Source: Neiella litorisoli (GTDB taxonomy: Bacteria; Pseudomonadota; Gammaproteobacteria; Enterobacterales; Neiellaceae). From it: a DNA stretch of 64,000 bases. A model generated the notes under the pieces. That model was not told the DNA's origin. It did not search any database and saw only the letters and a program-made list of their open reading frames with translations. The stretch lies in assembly GCF_014773395.1 (NCBI RefSeq), contig NZ_JACXAF010000009.1:81247-145246 (forward strand). The letters run 5' to 3'. This document shows positions 18,301 to 26,113 of this stretch, piece by piece. The translations under genes and the position numbers were made by a program. Each line of letters begins with the position of its first letter. The first letter of the stretch is position 1.

Positions 18301-18416
18301 GTTTGGATGCAGCTCCGGAGCAACCAAACGGCATTGCCATAATGCCTGCCGCGCTGGTGGGTCGTCATAGCAAATTGGCGATGGCGAATGCGTTGGTGCA
18401 GAGCGCACAGCCATAA
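15318..18416 (+). CDS. Very long DndC-like PAPS-reductase-family protein
   Basis: 1032 residues, about twice the usual DndC length. The first 470 hold an ATP-pyrophosphatase domain: 'VAWSKGKDSTCVLL' (P-loop variant of SGGKDS, about residues 58-70), 'VVVTSIDTGVEN', 'GSRIEESLSRAESIRRH', and four Cys (282, 298, 305, 308) in 'CGGSRFGCGLCLKV', matching the iron-sulfur cysteines of DndC. DndC activates sulfur for transfer to DNA backbone. The C-terminal 550 residues are unassigned, with helical, Gln-rich stretches. Alone between hypothetical genes, it lacks Dnd partners other than the DndB-like gene. Its substrate is open. Confidence 0.7.
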   Translation: MTTAIPETFAEFYNDQEAVTTIDGTQAQLDADKQLYSMFRTMVDDIKLLKGQGYQTTVAWSKGKDSTCVLLAELQAQREFLSENPTFAPANNPVVVTSIDTGVENVWIQIHGRYEEQRLKRYCRRVGLTLELLTARPPLAERWTSLFLTAHKLPSVGRLNNDCSVILKIDQSARLLKTINERFGSDRVVTLLGSRIEESLSRAESIRRHSNDVAVDEVMANGKSSKVFMPIRDWTYEDVMGLLSRAGSNPQSRPSPEYAIPGYGENFRILRVIYGDADSGSCPVSAHKIKGANKQAGCGGSRFGCGLCLKVPRDRSVENQNQKVRYKHLQGDLKKVRDYIFSVSQDVRHRTYHARAIDTETGHVVLQPNVLNAMTIERIALYLMQLTDDDAKRAEHFKGLVAQGHAALMTDPGYADIMTDPELSLEDRDELRQVYVEGAQQHLINILGVEEAVYLDAIHSRDGVRLPPYRMTALLAAVHAGKRLPYPRVDLSKVRVDAIPDARMMPIDELPVTPIFRPTDIIEADFRSGCVSVNNDASESYTLVVRQSSENTPTWSLSFKGRIVPLHALLEEDLADIKAEMLAALASSERSEIKRVIKLRHRREYALPQQVNSSGVKAEPYRNWSRRKATVKKGVISKGRSSVLFYRFDSRSLLERAHVQARPFWLPSWTRTEARIYSDVRDVTMLPEHQSNVGYAINPEALSDWLQFSAEHAFDAHNDAVLSAQKKRYSRFRYAGVGVFEELLRQGVLCLNSGTEATSQAISDRTAMFNRMGLFERKDNRTLAQAGISMSEYRQIKAKRVATLRQDRTASRRRAAQMLENVKDSPAAYAATALSDAAAVLMQHYQSIYSEWLAYALGVHLGQTGFDDVNFQARAKVSRIWLDETETMLADVDVLSKTVLLDEHRAALNSDWQIKAAMVRDLAQYQQQLETLRTQAQQQLQTRVFSQQEVVPYWLLLVQMVLAGLPQATELSGWHIARVEQAQHDARAFFSKLQGLDAAPEQPNGIAIMPAALVGRHSKLAMANALVQSAQP

Positions 18417-18440
18417 TAATTCCTGGCGAAGTCGTTACCG

Positions 18441-18500
18441 GACAGCTCTAAGACGCCGTGTTATTTGCCTTGTTGCGGTGGGTGAGCGCGGGTGCATCAT
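18441..18500 (+). promoter_or_regulatory. Weak shared-type promoter for the gene at 18535
   Basis: TTGCGG (18473-18478) with CATCAT 16 bp on (18495-18500). GACA at 18441, 32 bp upstream of the -35. The -10 is poor. Confidence 0.35.
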
Positions 18501-18534
18501 GCTACTACACCCTCTTTAACGACAGGAATTACGC

Positions 18535-19065
18535 ATGGCTGATTACTATTCAAGTGCAAGTTTTGTTGTGGCAATGACCGCTGAGCAAGCCGCTGTTGCG
18601 GCGACCATCTTACATCTTGTTCAAGATGAAGATCATCCTGATTTGCTCGCGCGTCGTCCTTCCAGAGCCTTGCGTCAGGAGTACGCGCCCGAAGTGCTCA
18701 GTCGAGCCCGTCGCATTCGTCGGCTACTTATTAACAATGGCGATATGGAGCTGGATTACTTGGCGCTAGAGTTTGACTTCGAACCCATGACATCTGAGGG
18801 GGCCACGGGGCTTTGGGTCAGCGATTGTGGCGAGCATATCAACGGAAACAAAGCGGCGACCTGCATTCAAGAGCTGCTGCGACACTTTGGCTTGGATCAC
18901 CCCGTCGGTTTTGAAGTCGCGTACCACTGCTCGAAAGCTCGCCTTGATGCATTCGGTGGGTGTGCTTTTTTTATAACTCGTAAGTCAATTCGCTGGAACT
19001 CGACCATGTGCTGGCTTGAACAACAGTTCCAACGCCTAAAGGCTCGAACTTCTACGACGGATTAA
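18535..19065 (+). CDS. Hypothetical protein, 176 aa
   Basis: ATG after AGGAATTACGC. Soluble, mixed alpha/beta, with acidic central region ('NGDMELDYLALEFDFEPM') and a C-terminal part containing several Cys and Trp ('STMCWLEQQF'). Own weak promoter. No family recognised. Confidence 0.55.
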   Translation: MADYYSSASFVVAMTAEQAAVAATILHLVQDEDHPDLLARRPSRALRQEYAPEVLSRARRIRRLLINNGDMELDYLALEFDFEPMTSEGATGLWVSDCGEHINGNKAATCIQELLRHFGLDHPVGFEVAYHCSKARLDAFGGCAFFITRKSIRWNSTMCWLEQQFQRLKARTSTTD

Positions 19066-19159
19066 TTGGCCTAATTTGTCGCGAATCGACTGGCTAGTTG
19101 GCCTGACCCTCATTGGGTTGACTGGCACAGTCTTTTTATACATTCAGAAGGACTTTTTT

Positions 19160-19438
19160 ATGCAATCTATTCATAACTATCGTCAGCACGTCTTGAGCGC
19201 TTGGAAAGAAGGGTATCAAGCACGGTTGATTGTTCAGGCTTGCCTGATCGTCACAAGCCTCGTTGTCGCGCTGATGGCTTCTCCAATCTTTTATGGCGTA
19301 GGTGGGCTGTTCGAAAAAACGGTAGAGCAATGGATGATTGGCTGGTTTCAGCTTCATGTTCTCGCCGCAGCGGTAGCACTCGTGGTGATGCATTTCGCAT
19401 GGCTCTATCACCATGCTGCCAACCGTCAGCAGATGTAG
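19160..19438 (+). CDS. Small membrane protein, 92 aa
   Basis: Start at 19160 preferred (AAGGA about 8 nt upstream). Two hydrophobic segments, about residues 18-40 and 57-82, then a short basic tail. Function unknown. Confidence 0.5.
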   Translation: MQSIHNYRQHVLSAWKEGYQARLIVQACLIVTSLVVALMASPIFYGVGGLFEKTVEQWMIGWFQLHVLAAAVALVVMHFAWLYHHAANRQQM

Positions 19439-19444
19439 CTAGCC

Positions 19445-19494
19445 GACAAGTCCCATAGCTAGTCTGTTGCGCCAAGTCTGTCGAGCGCCATGAT
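19445..19494 (+). promoter_or_regulatory. Shared-type promoter for the gene at 19523
   Basis: TTGCGC (19467-19472), 16 bp, CATGAT (19489-19494), 28 bp before the start. GACA at 19445, 22 bp upstream of the -35. Confidence 0.5.
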
Positions 19495-19522
19495 GAGTGC
19501 ATTGAATCCATTGGAGATCACC

Positions 19523-19960
19523 ATGACCCACTCAATGCCAGCGGGCATCAAAACCACCCGCAAACAAGTCTTTGACTTCGATACAGCCATTCGCAATGGC
19601 GTTGCTTACGATCAACACCGTGATGAGCACGCCATTGTGGCACATGGCAAACAGCATTTGATCACTGAACATGACCAAATCGAATATTGCTTCGATGCCT
19701 CCGGCCGACAGTTCAGCTCATTCCCAAAAGTTCAGCTGCAGTTCCCGTCAGTCACTGAAATTAAGCTTTGGCCCTATCTTATCTACAACACGCGAACCAT
19801 GACCGTGGTTGAGATGCATCAGTCGAGCAAAGGTTATGGCGCGGCCAAGCGTAACGATAAATGGGAATGCATCAATATCACGCACCCTGCGAGCAAAAAG
19901 ACGCTTGCCGCACTGGGTATTCATCAAACTACTTGGCTTGAACCGAAGGGCGGTCAGTGA
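19523..19960 (+). CDS. Hypothetical protein, 145 aa
   Basis: Start at 19523 chosen for GGAG 6 nt upstream. Soluble, His-rich near residues 30-50 (DQHRDEHAIVAHGKQH), no motif recognised. Followed after 61 nt by a small membrane protein. Confidence 0.5.
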   Translation: MTHSMPAGIKTTRKQVFDFDTAIRNGVAYDQHRDEHAIVAHGKQHLITEHDQIEYCFDASGRQFSSFPKVQLQFPSVTEIKLWPYLIYNTRTMTVVEMHQSSKGYGAAKRNDKWECINITHPASKKTLAALGIHQTTWLEPKGGQ

Positions 19961-20021
19961 GTATTTGCTGGCTCGCGACAGAGCCGCAAGAACGAGTCCA
20001 TTGCAAATAAAGGAAACCTCT

Positions 20022-20276
20022 ATGTCCACCAATGCTCAACAAACACAGCGCGTTGCACGGCTTATTGCAACTCTGAAACTAATAATGATCGTTGGTGGCA
20101 TTGCTGCTTATGTCTATTGGGATTCCGGCTTTGCGTGGTCTGTCGATCATGGACAGGCACTATCACGATTTTTGTCCACCATGATTTTCTCGATCCCATG
20201 GGTACTTGTTGTTTGTTGGTTCGCCAACAGGACGGTTTGCTTATTCGGCTCCGGTCTGCGCCGCACAACGCAATGA
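20022..20276 (+). CDS. Small membrane protein, 84 aa
   Basis: ATG with AAAGGAAA 6 nt upstream. Two hydrophobic segments (LKLIMIVGGIAAYVYW and FLSTMIFSIPWVLVVCWFA), polar N-terminus. Function unknown. A longer frame from 19809 is an overlap artefact. Confidence 0.45.
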   Translation: MSTNAQQTQRVARLIATLKLIMIVGGIAAYVYWDSGFAWSVDHGQALSRFLSTMIFSIPWVLVVCWFANRTVCLFGSGLRRTTQ

Positions 20277-20284
20277 TGCTCCGA

Positions 20285-20312
20285 TTGCGCTGCTATGACT
20301 CAGTGATACGTT
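20285..20312 (+). promoter_or_regulatory. Shared-type promoter for the gene pair at 20351
   Basis: TTGCGC (20285-20290), 16 bp, TACGTT (20307-20312) with TG one base upstream (extended -10). 38 bp before the start. No clear GACA box. Confidence 0.55.
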
Positions 20313-20350
20313 CAGATGGTCCATGACTTTTACTCAAACGGGAGCCCATC

Positions 20351-20554
20351 ATGACGCTGAAAGACAGATTGCAAGCCAATGGCATTGAAGCCGACCACTT
20401 AGACAGCCTGGTGCATCAGATTGCCACTGAACATGCGCAAGGCATTAACAATAGTGGGATAGCCTCCCAACTGCGCTATTTGGAGTCCCAAGGCGTCAGT
20501 GAAACTGCGATTTGTAAGCATCTCGCTATTGCAGTAAGCGAACCGCAACGATGA
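20351..20554 (+). CDS. Small helical protein, 67 aa
   Basis: Start follows GGAG at 6 nt. Helical, moderately polar (opens MTLKDRLQANGIEADHL). Its stop overlaps the next gene by 4 nt, indicating translational coupling. No family recognised. Confidence 0.5.
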   Translation: MTLKDRLQANGIEADHLDSLVHQIATEHAQGINNSGIASQLRYLESQGVSETAICKHLAIAVSEPQR

Positions 20555-21000
20555 GCAATCTAAAACATGGCTTTGACAGCCTAAATCCATCCATCAACCC
20601 TGATAGTGTGATGCTCAACCGGGCATTGCTCGGCAGTGCTGAGTTACAACAACTGGTGTCGCTCTTTGACGAACAGCGGTTGAACGTGGGTCATTTACAT
20701 GTGGCATTCAACACCAACGCACCAGATCCACGGCCGGATGGCGTTGAGGACTTAAAAGGTTGGTTATGGTGGCTCTGTGTTCAGGTTGAGGAGCAGTTCT
20801 GCTACGAATCGCCGCAATCGAAGTACGCCAACATTGCAGCGCTCATCGGCTCTGCCATCAATGAATTTCAACTGGATACAAGCCTTCGCATTCAAGACTT
20901 CATTATTGACGGCTCATCAAAACCTTTTCCGCTTACTGACATGCAAGTCCATATGCATTCATTGGTTAGCAAGCTCAACGCTCTTCGAGCGAAGTTCTAA
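20551..21000 (+). CDS. Hypothetical protein, 149 aa
   Basis: Coupled to the 67-aa gene upstream (ATGA overlap). Soluble and helical, with several Trp ('DLKGWLWWLCVQVEEQF'). No motif recognised. A hairpin immediately follows the stop. Confidence 0.5.
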   Translation: MSNLKHGFDSLNPSINPDSVMLNRALLGSAELQQLVSLFDEQRLNVGHLHVAFNTNAPDPRPDGVEDLKGWLWWLCVQVEEQFCYESPQSKYANIAALIGSAINEFQLDTSLRIQDFIIDGSSKPFPLTDMQVHMHSLVSKLNALRAKF

Positions 21001-21002
21001 CG

Positions 21003-21033
21003 CCCTACTGTGTCCAGTTAGGACACAGTAGGG
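21003..21033 (+). terminator. Hairpin built on the TGTCC...GGACA dyad
   Basis: CCCTACTGTGTCC (21003-21015) and GGACACAGTAGGG (21021-21033) are perfectly complementary across 5 nt. No T tract follows. It may end the upstream transcript; the inner sequence is also the shared dyad, so it may double as a regulator site for the promoter at 21065. Confidence 0.5.
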
Positions 21034-21064
21034 TTCACTTTGTACTGCCATTGTGGATGACTGA

Positions 21065-21092
21065 TTGCTGGACCGATAATAACGGTTAACGT
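21065..21092 (+). promoter_or_regulatory. Shared-type promoter for the gene at 21124
   Basis: TTGCTG (21065-21070), 16 bp, TAACGT (21087-21092), 32 bp before the start. The GACA half of the hairpin lies 43 bp upstream of the -35. Confidence 0.5.
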
Positions 21093-21123
21093 GCTGGTTT
21101 CTATAAACGCGCGGAGCTAACTC

Positions 21124-21486
21124 ATGATGACCTCTTCTCTCGAACTTCGTATTCCACATGCTAGTCAGATCCACAGGGGTAAAGTTACGTTGATTGCCGC
21201 CTATTTGGAGCGCGGTAGCAGTGCCAAAACCCAATATGCTTTGAGCATTGATGGCGATGAGCTGGTTGTTTCGCCCCCATTCCGCACAGAGCAAGCCTTT
21301 AAGCATGTTCAGAACGGCATTGGTGACATTTTGGCAATCGACTGTGATGAGCTGGATAACCAAGGAGACACGTGCAGCGAGCACTATAACTGCTGTGATT
21401 GTGGCGGTAATCAATGTGGCTGCAGGGGCTGCTTTTCATGTAATGCCTGCCACCTATGTACTGGCGAAGAGCCCAACTCAGAGTAA
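21124..21486 (+). CDS. Protein with dense C-terminal cysteine cluster, 120 aa
   Basis: ATGATG after GGAG. The first about 80 residues look like a compact beta-rich domain. The last 40 hold about a dozen Cys (SEHYNCCDCGGNQCGCRGC and onward), a density that suggests zinc or Fe-S binding. Precedes the TGT-like gene. No family recognised. Confidence 0.5.
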   Translation: MMTSSLELRIPHASQIHRGKVTLIAAYLERGSSAKTQYALSIDGDELVVSPPFRTEQAFKHVQNGIGDILAIDCDELDNQGDTCSEHYNCCDCGGNQCGCRGCFSCNACHLCTGEEPNSE

Positions 21487-21596
21487 AAGACCATTGAGAG
21501 CAGTCCTGTCGTGCTGGCTTGATTCGCTGACAAGTCGCTCAACGACACCCTTGCTGAAACTCCCGTGCTTCCTGATGCCGCTTAAAATGGGCTCAG

Positions 21597-21624
21597 TTGC
21601 CCGGATCCGAATGCTTGTTACGGT
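21597..21624 (+). promoter_or_regulatory. Shared-type promoter for the TGT/DpdA-like gene
   Basis: TTGCCC (21597-21602), 16 bp, TACGGT (21619-21624) with extended TG. 34 bp before the start. Nearest GACA at 21543, 54 bp upstream of the -35. Confidence 0.55.
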
Positions 21625-21657
21625 GCTGATAGTTTTCAATGCACCGTGGCTAGCGAT

Positions 21658-22812
21658 ATGAGTGAACAAGTCGAACTCTTTGCACTTCCTTCTGAATCCA
21701 GACCTATGCAAACGATGGCGCCGCCCAGCGCCTTGTTTGATTGGCGAGCCGAGCTGACGCGCCGCAGCACCGAGAAGGCGCAGTTTGATTTTAACGATGC
21801 CCAAGGCTTCACCTTGTATCGTTCAGGTAGCAGTAACTATACCGACGCCCAGGCGTTGGTTGATGCTTGTGCCCCCATTGGTATTTGTATCATCGACAGC
21901 TCTGGGCCAACGCGGACCTTGCTCGCTGAATATGCCTCCGATGGTGGGAAAGTCTTCATCGATAGTGGTGCATTCCGGGTGTTTCGCCGCCATCTAGCTG
22001 GGCACGATGAGCACCTAGACTTCAATGCTGTGCTGGCGCGCTATGCCGAAATTGTCGCGCAGTGCACTGCGCCCGAGCAGCTCCTGCTGGTGGCTCCGGA
22101 TATTGTGGGCGACCAACACGGTTCATTCGAAATCTTTTGTCGTTACTTACCAGAGGTGCAGGCATTAGCACGCGCCGGTGCTCGCATTGTCTTGCCGATG
22201 CAGGTGGGGAAGCTCGACATGCTCGAAAACTACCAACGCTACTTGGATGTGATCAATTTTGAGCCGGTCGTTGGACTACCTGCCAATGCCAAAAGCATCA
22301 GCGCCGACGATGCCCTATCATTTTTGCGCGCCGCTCAACCGTCTCACGTCCATTTCTTAGGTTGCTCTGAAACCTGCCTGCTCCATCAAGCTGCTCATGT
22401 CGTACCCCATACTGACATTAGCAGTGATGCAATGACGATACGAAAGCACATTGGAACCAATAAATTATTGACTGAAATGTGTCGCCAACAGACTGACGAT
22501 ACGGTCATCGACTACGTGCATGGCGGGCTGACCAAGTGGGATGAGACAGAGTTTGTTGGGTATATCGATGCGATTGTACTTGAGATGAGCAACGTTGAGT
22601 TGAAACGCTTTGCGAACAGCGTGTCCATGCCCGTCAATGCGGTCCTAGATGCTGCTCAACGGGAATCTCTAATGGACAATTTGGACGAACTGCACTTTGG
22701 CTACGGCTACGAAATGGTTTCCGCGTTCTGGCGCAGTGAATGTCGCCAAGCCATTAGTCCCGAGATACGTCGATGCTCCATCACGACTTTGTATCGAGCG
22801 AAGCTGATTTAG
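21658..22812 (+). CDS. TGT/DpdA-like transglycosylase-family protein
   Basis: 384 residues from 21658 (an upstream GTG in frame has no better site). 'VFIDSGAFRVF' (about 99-109) corresponds to the DSGGFQ block of tRNA-guanine transglycosylases, followed by 'LLLVAPDIVGDQ' (about 142-152), 'GLPANAKSISADDALSFL' and 'HVHFLGCSE'. This APD-type form is seen in DpdA, which inserts 7-deazaguanine into DNA. Next in line is a methyltransferase-helicase. No preQ0 synthesis genes or other Dpd genes are visible, so the base and the nucleic acid it works on are open. Confidence 0.55.
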   Translation: MSEQVELFALPSESRPMQTMAPPSALFDWRAELTRRSTEKAQFDFNDAQGFTLYRSGSSNYTDAQALVDACAPIGICIIDSSGPTRTLLAEYASDGGKVFIDSGAFRVFRRHLAGHDEHLDFNAVLARYAEIVAQCTAPEQLLLVAPDIVGDQHGSFEIFCRYLPEVQALARAGARIVLPMQVGKLDMLENYQRYLDVINFEPVVGLPANAKSISADDALSFLRAAQPSHVHFLGCSETCLLHQAAHVVPHTDISSDAMTIRKHIGTNKLLTEMCRQQTDDTVIDYVHGGLTKWDETEFVGYIDAIVLEMSNVELKRFANSVSMPVNAVLDAAQRESLMDNLDELHFGYGYEMVSAFWRSECRQAISPEIRRCSITTLYRAKLI

Positions 22813-22827
22813 CACTGACCGATCACT

Positions 22828-22889
22828 GACACAAAAGGGTTGCTAGTTGCTTGTTGACCCGTTGCGCGCTTTGCCGGCCATTGTAGCCT
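22828..22889 (+). promoter_or_regulatory. Shared-type promoter for the methyltransferase-helicase gene
   Basis: TTGCGC (22862-22867), 16 bp, TAGCCT (22884-22889), 30 bp before the start. GACA at 22828, 34 bp upstream of the -35. Confidence 0.5.
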
Positions 22890-22918
22890 AGCTTCATTAT
22901 CACTAAGGAGTGCATTTC

Positions 22919-25900
22919 ATGACCTGGCTTCACCAATCCCAACAAGTACTCAGCAAGGGTTTGACCACGAGCAAGGTCAAGCGGATGGCTGATTTAGCGT
23001 CTCGCCGACAGCAGACCCAAAGCCAGTTCTTTACCCCTGAGTGGGTCGCATCGGGCATGTGGTCGATTGCAGAGCCCGCAATGAACGCCGCTTCAGGGAT
23101 GGTCGCCGTTATGGATAACTCGGTTGGCTCTGGTCGTCTGATGGCTCAAGCTTGCCCTAATAAGCATCTCCTTTATGGCTGTGATACCGATGAGCGCGTG
23201 ATCGCAGCATTAAGCGAGGATGCAACCAACGCCCAGATCTCGCACGAATTTAGCGTCAGTGGTATGGAAGACATTGAGGCGGACAGCTTTGGCGTCGGTC
23301 TGATTAATCCGCCGTTTAGTTTGACGCTTTCAAGCCCCAACATGATGCCCTTCGACTCCGCTCATTATGGTGAGTTTGGTCCGATGACCAATGCGCTAAG
23401 CCATGAATACAGCTTAGATCATGCCCTCTATGCTTCTGATGTGGTGGTCGCGCTTTTACCGTTGTCGATGAAAGACCGCTGTCATGCCTCGGATAGATTA
23501 TTTGCTGAGATCCGACTGCCTGGCACCACGTTTATCGCCGAAGGGGCAAATGTCAAAACGGCTGTGTTTGTCTTTGGTCAGCATTCGCGAACGCAAGCAA
23601 AGCTATCGTCGGTGCTTGAATTCGATCTTGAGCAGGGCGACGATTGGCCGGAGATCCCGGGATTACACGTTCAAAGCATTCGGCAGCGCCGCCCTCGCTG
23701 GAAAGTTGGAGGTGTTGACGAATCCACGCCTACGATCACTTTGCCGGTAACCGGCGACGACACGGTTGAGCTGCATCACCATAACCGTTCGCTAGTGATT
23801 AAGTATCGCTGTGGCTTGGTTCAAGCCAAAGTAGCCAACGCTCTGATGCAAGCCCCTGTCGAGATTGGCGAGCGCCACCGATACCCAACCAATATGCGCT
23901 ATGTCGGCTCTGGACGTCTTTTGCTGGATGTTTACTTGCAGCAAGACGATCCGCTTGAAGCGTTTGAAAGTACCATCGCCATCATTCGCCAAGCAGGCGG
24001 CACACCGCAGATCTCGCCATCACTCCAAGGCTACTTCGCTAAGTTGGTCAAACGCCACGAGCGCAATATGGTTGCCTTTCGAAAAACGGTCAAGCAAGCC
24101 ACGGTTCCCACCACCACGATCACCGCGAAGCGAGGCATGCTCTTGCGCCAAGGTGACGTTAACAGCCCTGTGATCCGCAAAGGAGAAGTGCTTGAAGCAG
24201 AGGTGTTGGGGGGTGTCTTCCTCGTTCAAAAAGCAGGTATGACGGTCGAGTATCGACGCGATGCAATGCAAAAACTATTCAGCATTGACGATGATGACCG
24301 CAATCATACCCAGTGGCGCGTTGTGTTTGAGGGTAAAAACGAAGCGTTCCCAGATATCGCCCAAAACAATCGCGCTTTGATGACCCAAAGCGGTGTCGAC
24401 TTCTTATGGCCGCCGCAAATGGATAGTTTGTCTGAGTTGATGATGACCGATGGCGCTGTGGCTGGATGGCAGCAAGGAACCGGTAAAGCCCGCCTTGCTG
24501 TCGCACTGTGCCTCACCTCAACAGCAAAACACAACCTGATCGCCGTCGAGTCCGGCTTGGTCGATGAGATGGTCAAAGAGTTTAAAAAGATTGGTCTGCA
24601 ACCTGAGCTGTATAACATCATCCTACAATCCGATGACATCAAGACGCTCAAGAAAATCAACCTGATCAGCTATAACCGCTTAAAGTCGGCCTATGGTATG
24701 GGCAAGCAAACACTTGCTCATCGCCTGCGCCGCCGCTTTGGGGTCATCGCGGCCGATGAAGGTGGCATTCTGGCCAACCCAACTAGCCAGCAATCCCGAG
24801 CTTTGATGCGGCTTGCGCCTCGAAAATTGTTCTTACTCGACGGCACTCCCATTGGCAGCTACCCAAGAGATCTTCTGAATCTGTGCTGCGCAGTCAGAGG
24901 AAGCTCACGAGCCGATCAACCGTATGCTTTGCGTAATCAGCCCTATATTGCCCCGCAATTGTTGAAAAGCGCGAGCTATGCTCCTCGTGGCGTGGCGCAA
25001 TTCAAAGATGATTTTGTTGTGCTTGATTGGGCCAGTCATGAATTCGCCGATAACTTACGCGAAGGGGCGAAGCGGGAGATCCCCGCGATTCAAGATGTCG
25101 CTCTGTTTCGTCAGTGGGCTGGCCTTCATGTCCAGCGCCGACTGCGCAATGAACCCGAAATGGAGGCGTATTCAGGCTGTGCCGAGCCTGAGCGAGAAAC
25201 CCATGCTATCGCCTTCGACAAAGCTCACTTTAAGCACTATCTCAAAACAGCTGTGGAATTTAGCGAATGGTACATGCGCCATAAGCAAGATCGAGAAAGC
25301 GAAGGTAAGGGCTCTAATCTGGTCGCGGTCTTGGCAAAAATCCAAGCGGTGGTGAGCGCTGCCAACTCTCCCCATGTATCGGAGTCTGGATCGGCCGGGT
25401 TCTATTCGCCGCTCACATCAAAGCAACGCTTTTTCCTCAAAGAGCTAGAGCGCATTCACGCCACTGGTGATAAGGCGATTCTGTATGCGTACTGTCCCGA
25501 AGTCCTAGAGCGTATGAAGGTCGAACTCGACAAGCGCGGGATTAAATCTGTCTTGTTCACCGGTAAGCAAAATATTGCTCGCCGCAATGCGGAGTTGGAT
25601 CGCGAATTTCGCGAAGGTGAAGCAACCGTGCTGTTGTCTTCGTGGGTCGGTCAACGGGGTTTAAATCTGCCGCAAGCAAATCATGTTTTGCTCTACAATC
25701 GCGCATGGACAGGTGACGTTGAGGAGCAGGCAATTGCTCGCGTTACCCGCCCAGAGCAAGAAAAAGAGGTCTTTGTCAGCTATGGCCACTTAAAGGGAAG
25801 CATTGACGAGTACATGGGGCAAGTCGTCGAATGGAAAATCAAAGCGGCCGATGCTGGGTTGGATTTTGGCGATGACTGCAACTCGACTGAAGAATTTAGG

Positions 25901-25984
25901 CACATGGATTCAGTACTTGAAGAATTTTGCAGAAAAACGCTAAACATGAGCGCTTACGAAGCACATCGCGAGATGGCCGCGTAA
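22919..25984 (+). CDS. N6-methyltransferase-like / superfamily 2 helicase fusion
   Basis: 1021 residues, start at 22919 with AAGGAG 8 nt upstream. Residues 36-135 show a methyltransferase domain: QFFTP, SAM motif I-like 'DNSVGSGR' (about 66-73), and the catalytic-type NPPF (about 130-133). From about residue 500 follows an SNF2-like helicase: 'GWQQGTGKARLA' (Walker A, about 520), 'VIAADEGG' (DExx box, about 611), 'FLLDGTPIGS', and a C-terminal motor with 'SSWVGQRGLNLPQANHVLLY' and 'AIARVTRPEQ' (about 939). Such fusions appear in plasmid and phage defence or anti-restriction genes. Target sequence unknown. Confidence 0.7.
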   Translation: MTWLHQSQQVLSKGLTTSKVKRMADLASRRQQTQSQFFTPEWVASGMWSIAEPAMNAASGMVAVMDNSVGSGRLMAQACPNKHLLYGCDTDERVIAALSEDATNAQISHEFSVSGMEDIEADSFGVGLINPPFSLTLSSPNMMPFDSAHYGEFGPMTNALSHEYSLDHALYASDVVVALLPLSMKDRCHASDRLFAEIRLPGTTFIAEGANVKTAVFVFGQHSRTQAKLSSVLEFDLEQGDDWPEIPGLHVQSIRQRRPRWKVGGVDESTPTITLPVTGDDTVELHHHNRSLVIKYRCGLVQAKVANALMQAPVEIGERHRYPTNMRYVGSGRLLLDVYLQQDDPLEAFESTIAIIRQAGGTPQISPSLQGYFAKLVKRHERNMVAFRKTVKQATVPTTTITAKRGMLLRQGDVNSPVIRKGEVLEAEVLGGVFLVQKAGMTVEYRRDAMQKLFSIDDDDRNHTQWRVVFEGKNEAFPDIAQNNRALMTQSGVDFLWPPQMDSLSELMMTDGAVAGWQQGTGKARLAVALCLTSTAKHNLIAVESGLVDEMVKEFKKIGLQPELYNIILQSDDIKTLKKINLISYNRLKSAYGMGKQTLAHRLRRRFGVIAADEGGILANPTSQQSRALMRLAPRKLFLLDGTPIGSYPRDLLNLCCAVRGSSRADQPYALRNQPYIAPQLLKSASYAPRGVAQFKDDFVVLDWASHEFADNLREGAKREIPAIQDVALFRQWAGLHVQRRLRNEPEMEAYSGCAEPERETHAIAFDKAHFKHYLKTAVEFSEWYMRHKQDRESEGKGSNLVAVLAKIQAVVSAANSPHVSESGSAGFYSPLTSKQRFFLKELERIHATGDKAILYAYCPEVLERMKVELDKRGIKSVLFTGKQNIARRNAELDREFREGEATVLLSSWVGQRGLNLPQANHVLLYNRAWTGDVEEQAIARVTRPEQEKEVFVSYGHLKGSIDEYMGQVVEWKIKAADAGLDFGDDCNSTEEFRHMDSVLEEFCRKTLNMSAYEAHREMAA

Positions 25985-26011
25985 TGTATCTGCTGGAAAT
26001 TGTCGTCAACA

Positions 26012-26082
26012 GACACGCCTGAGTCTTGTGGTTTTCTGGTTGGGGTAGAGCCTGTTGCGCTGCGGTTAAGTCGCTTTACTTT
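26012..26082 (+). promoter_or_regulatory. Shared-type promoter for the paralogue pair
   Basis: TTGCGC (26055-26060), 16 bp, TACTTT (26077-26082), 32 bp before the start. GACA at 26012, 43 bp upstream of the -35. Confidence 0.5.
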
Positions 26083-26113
26083 GGCTTCATCAACTCGTTT
26101 GGAGAACTAGCCA

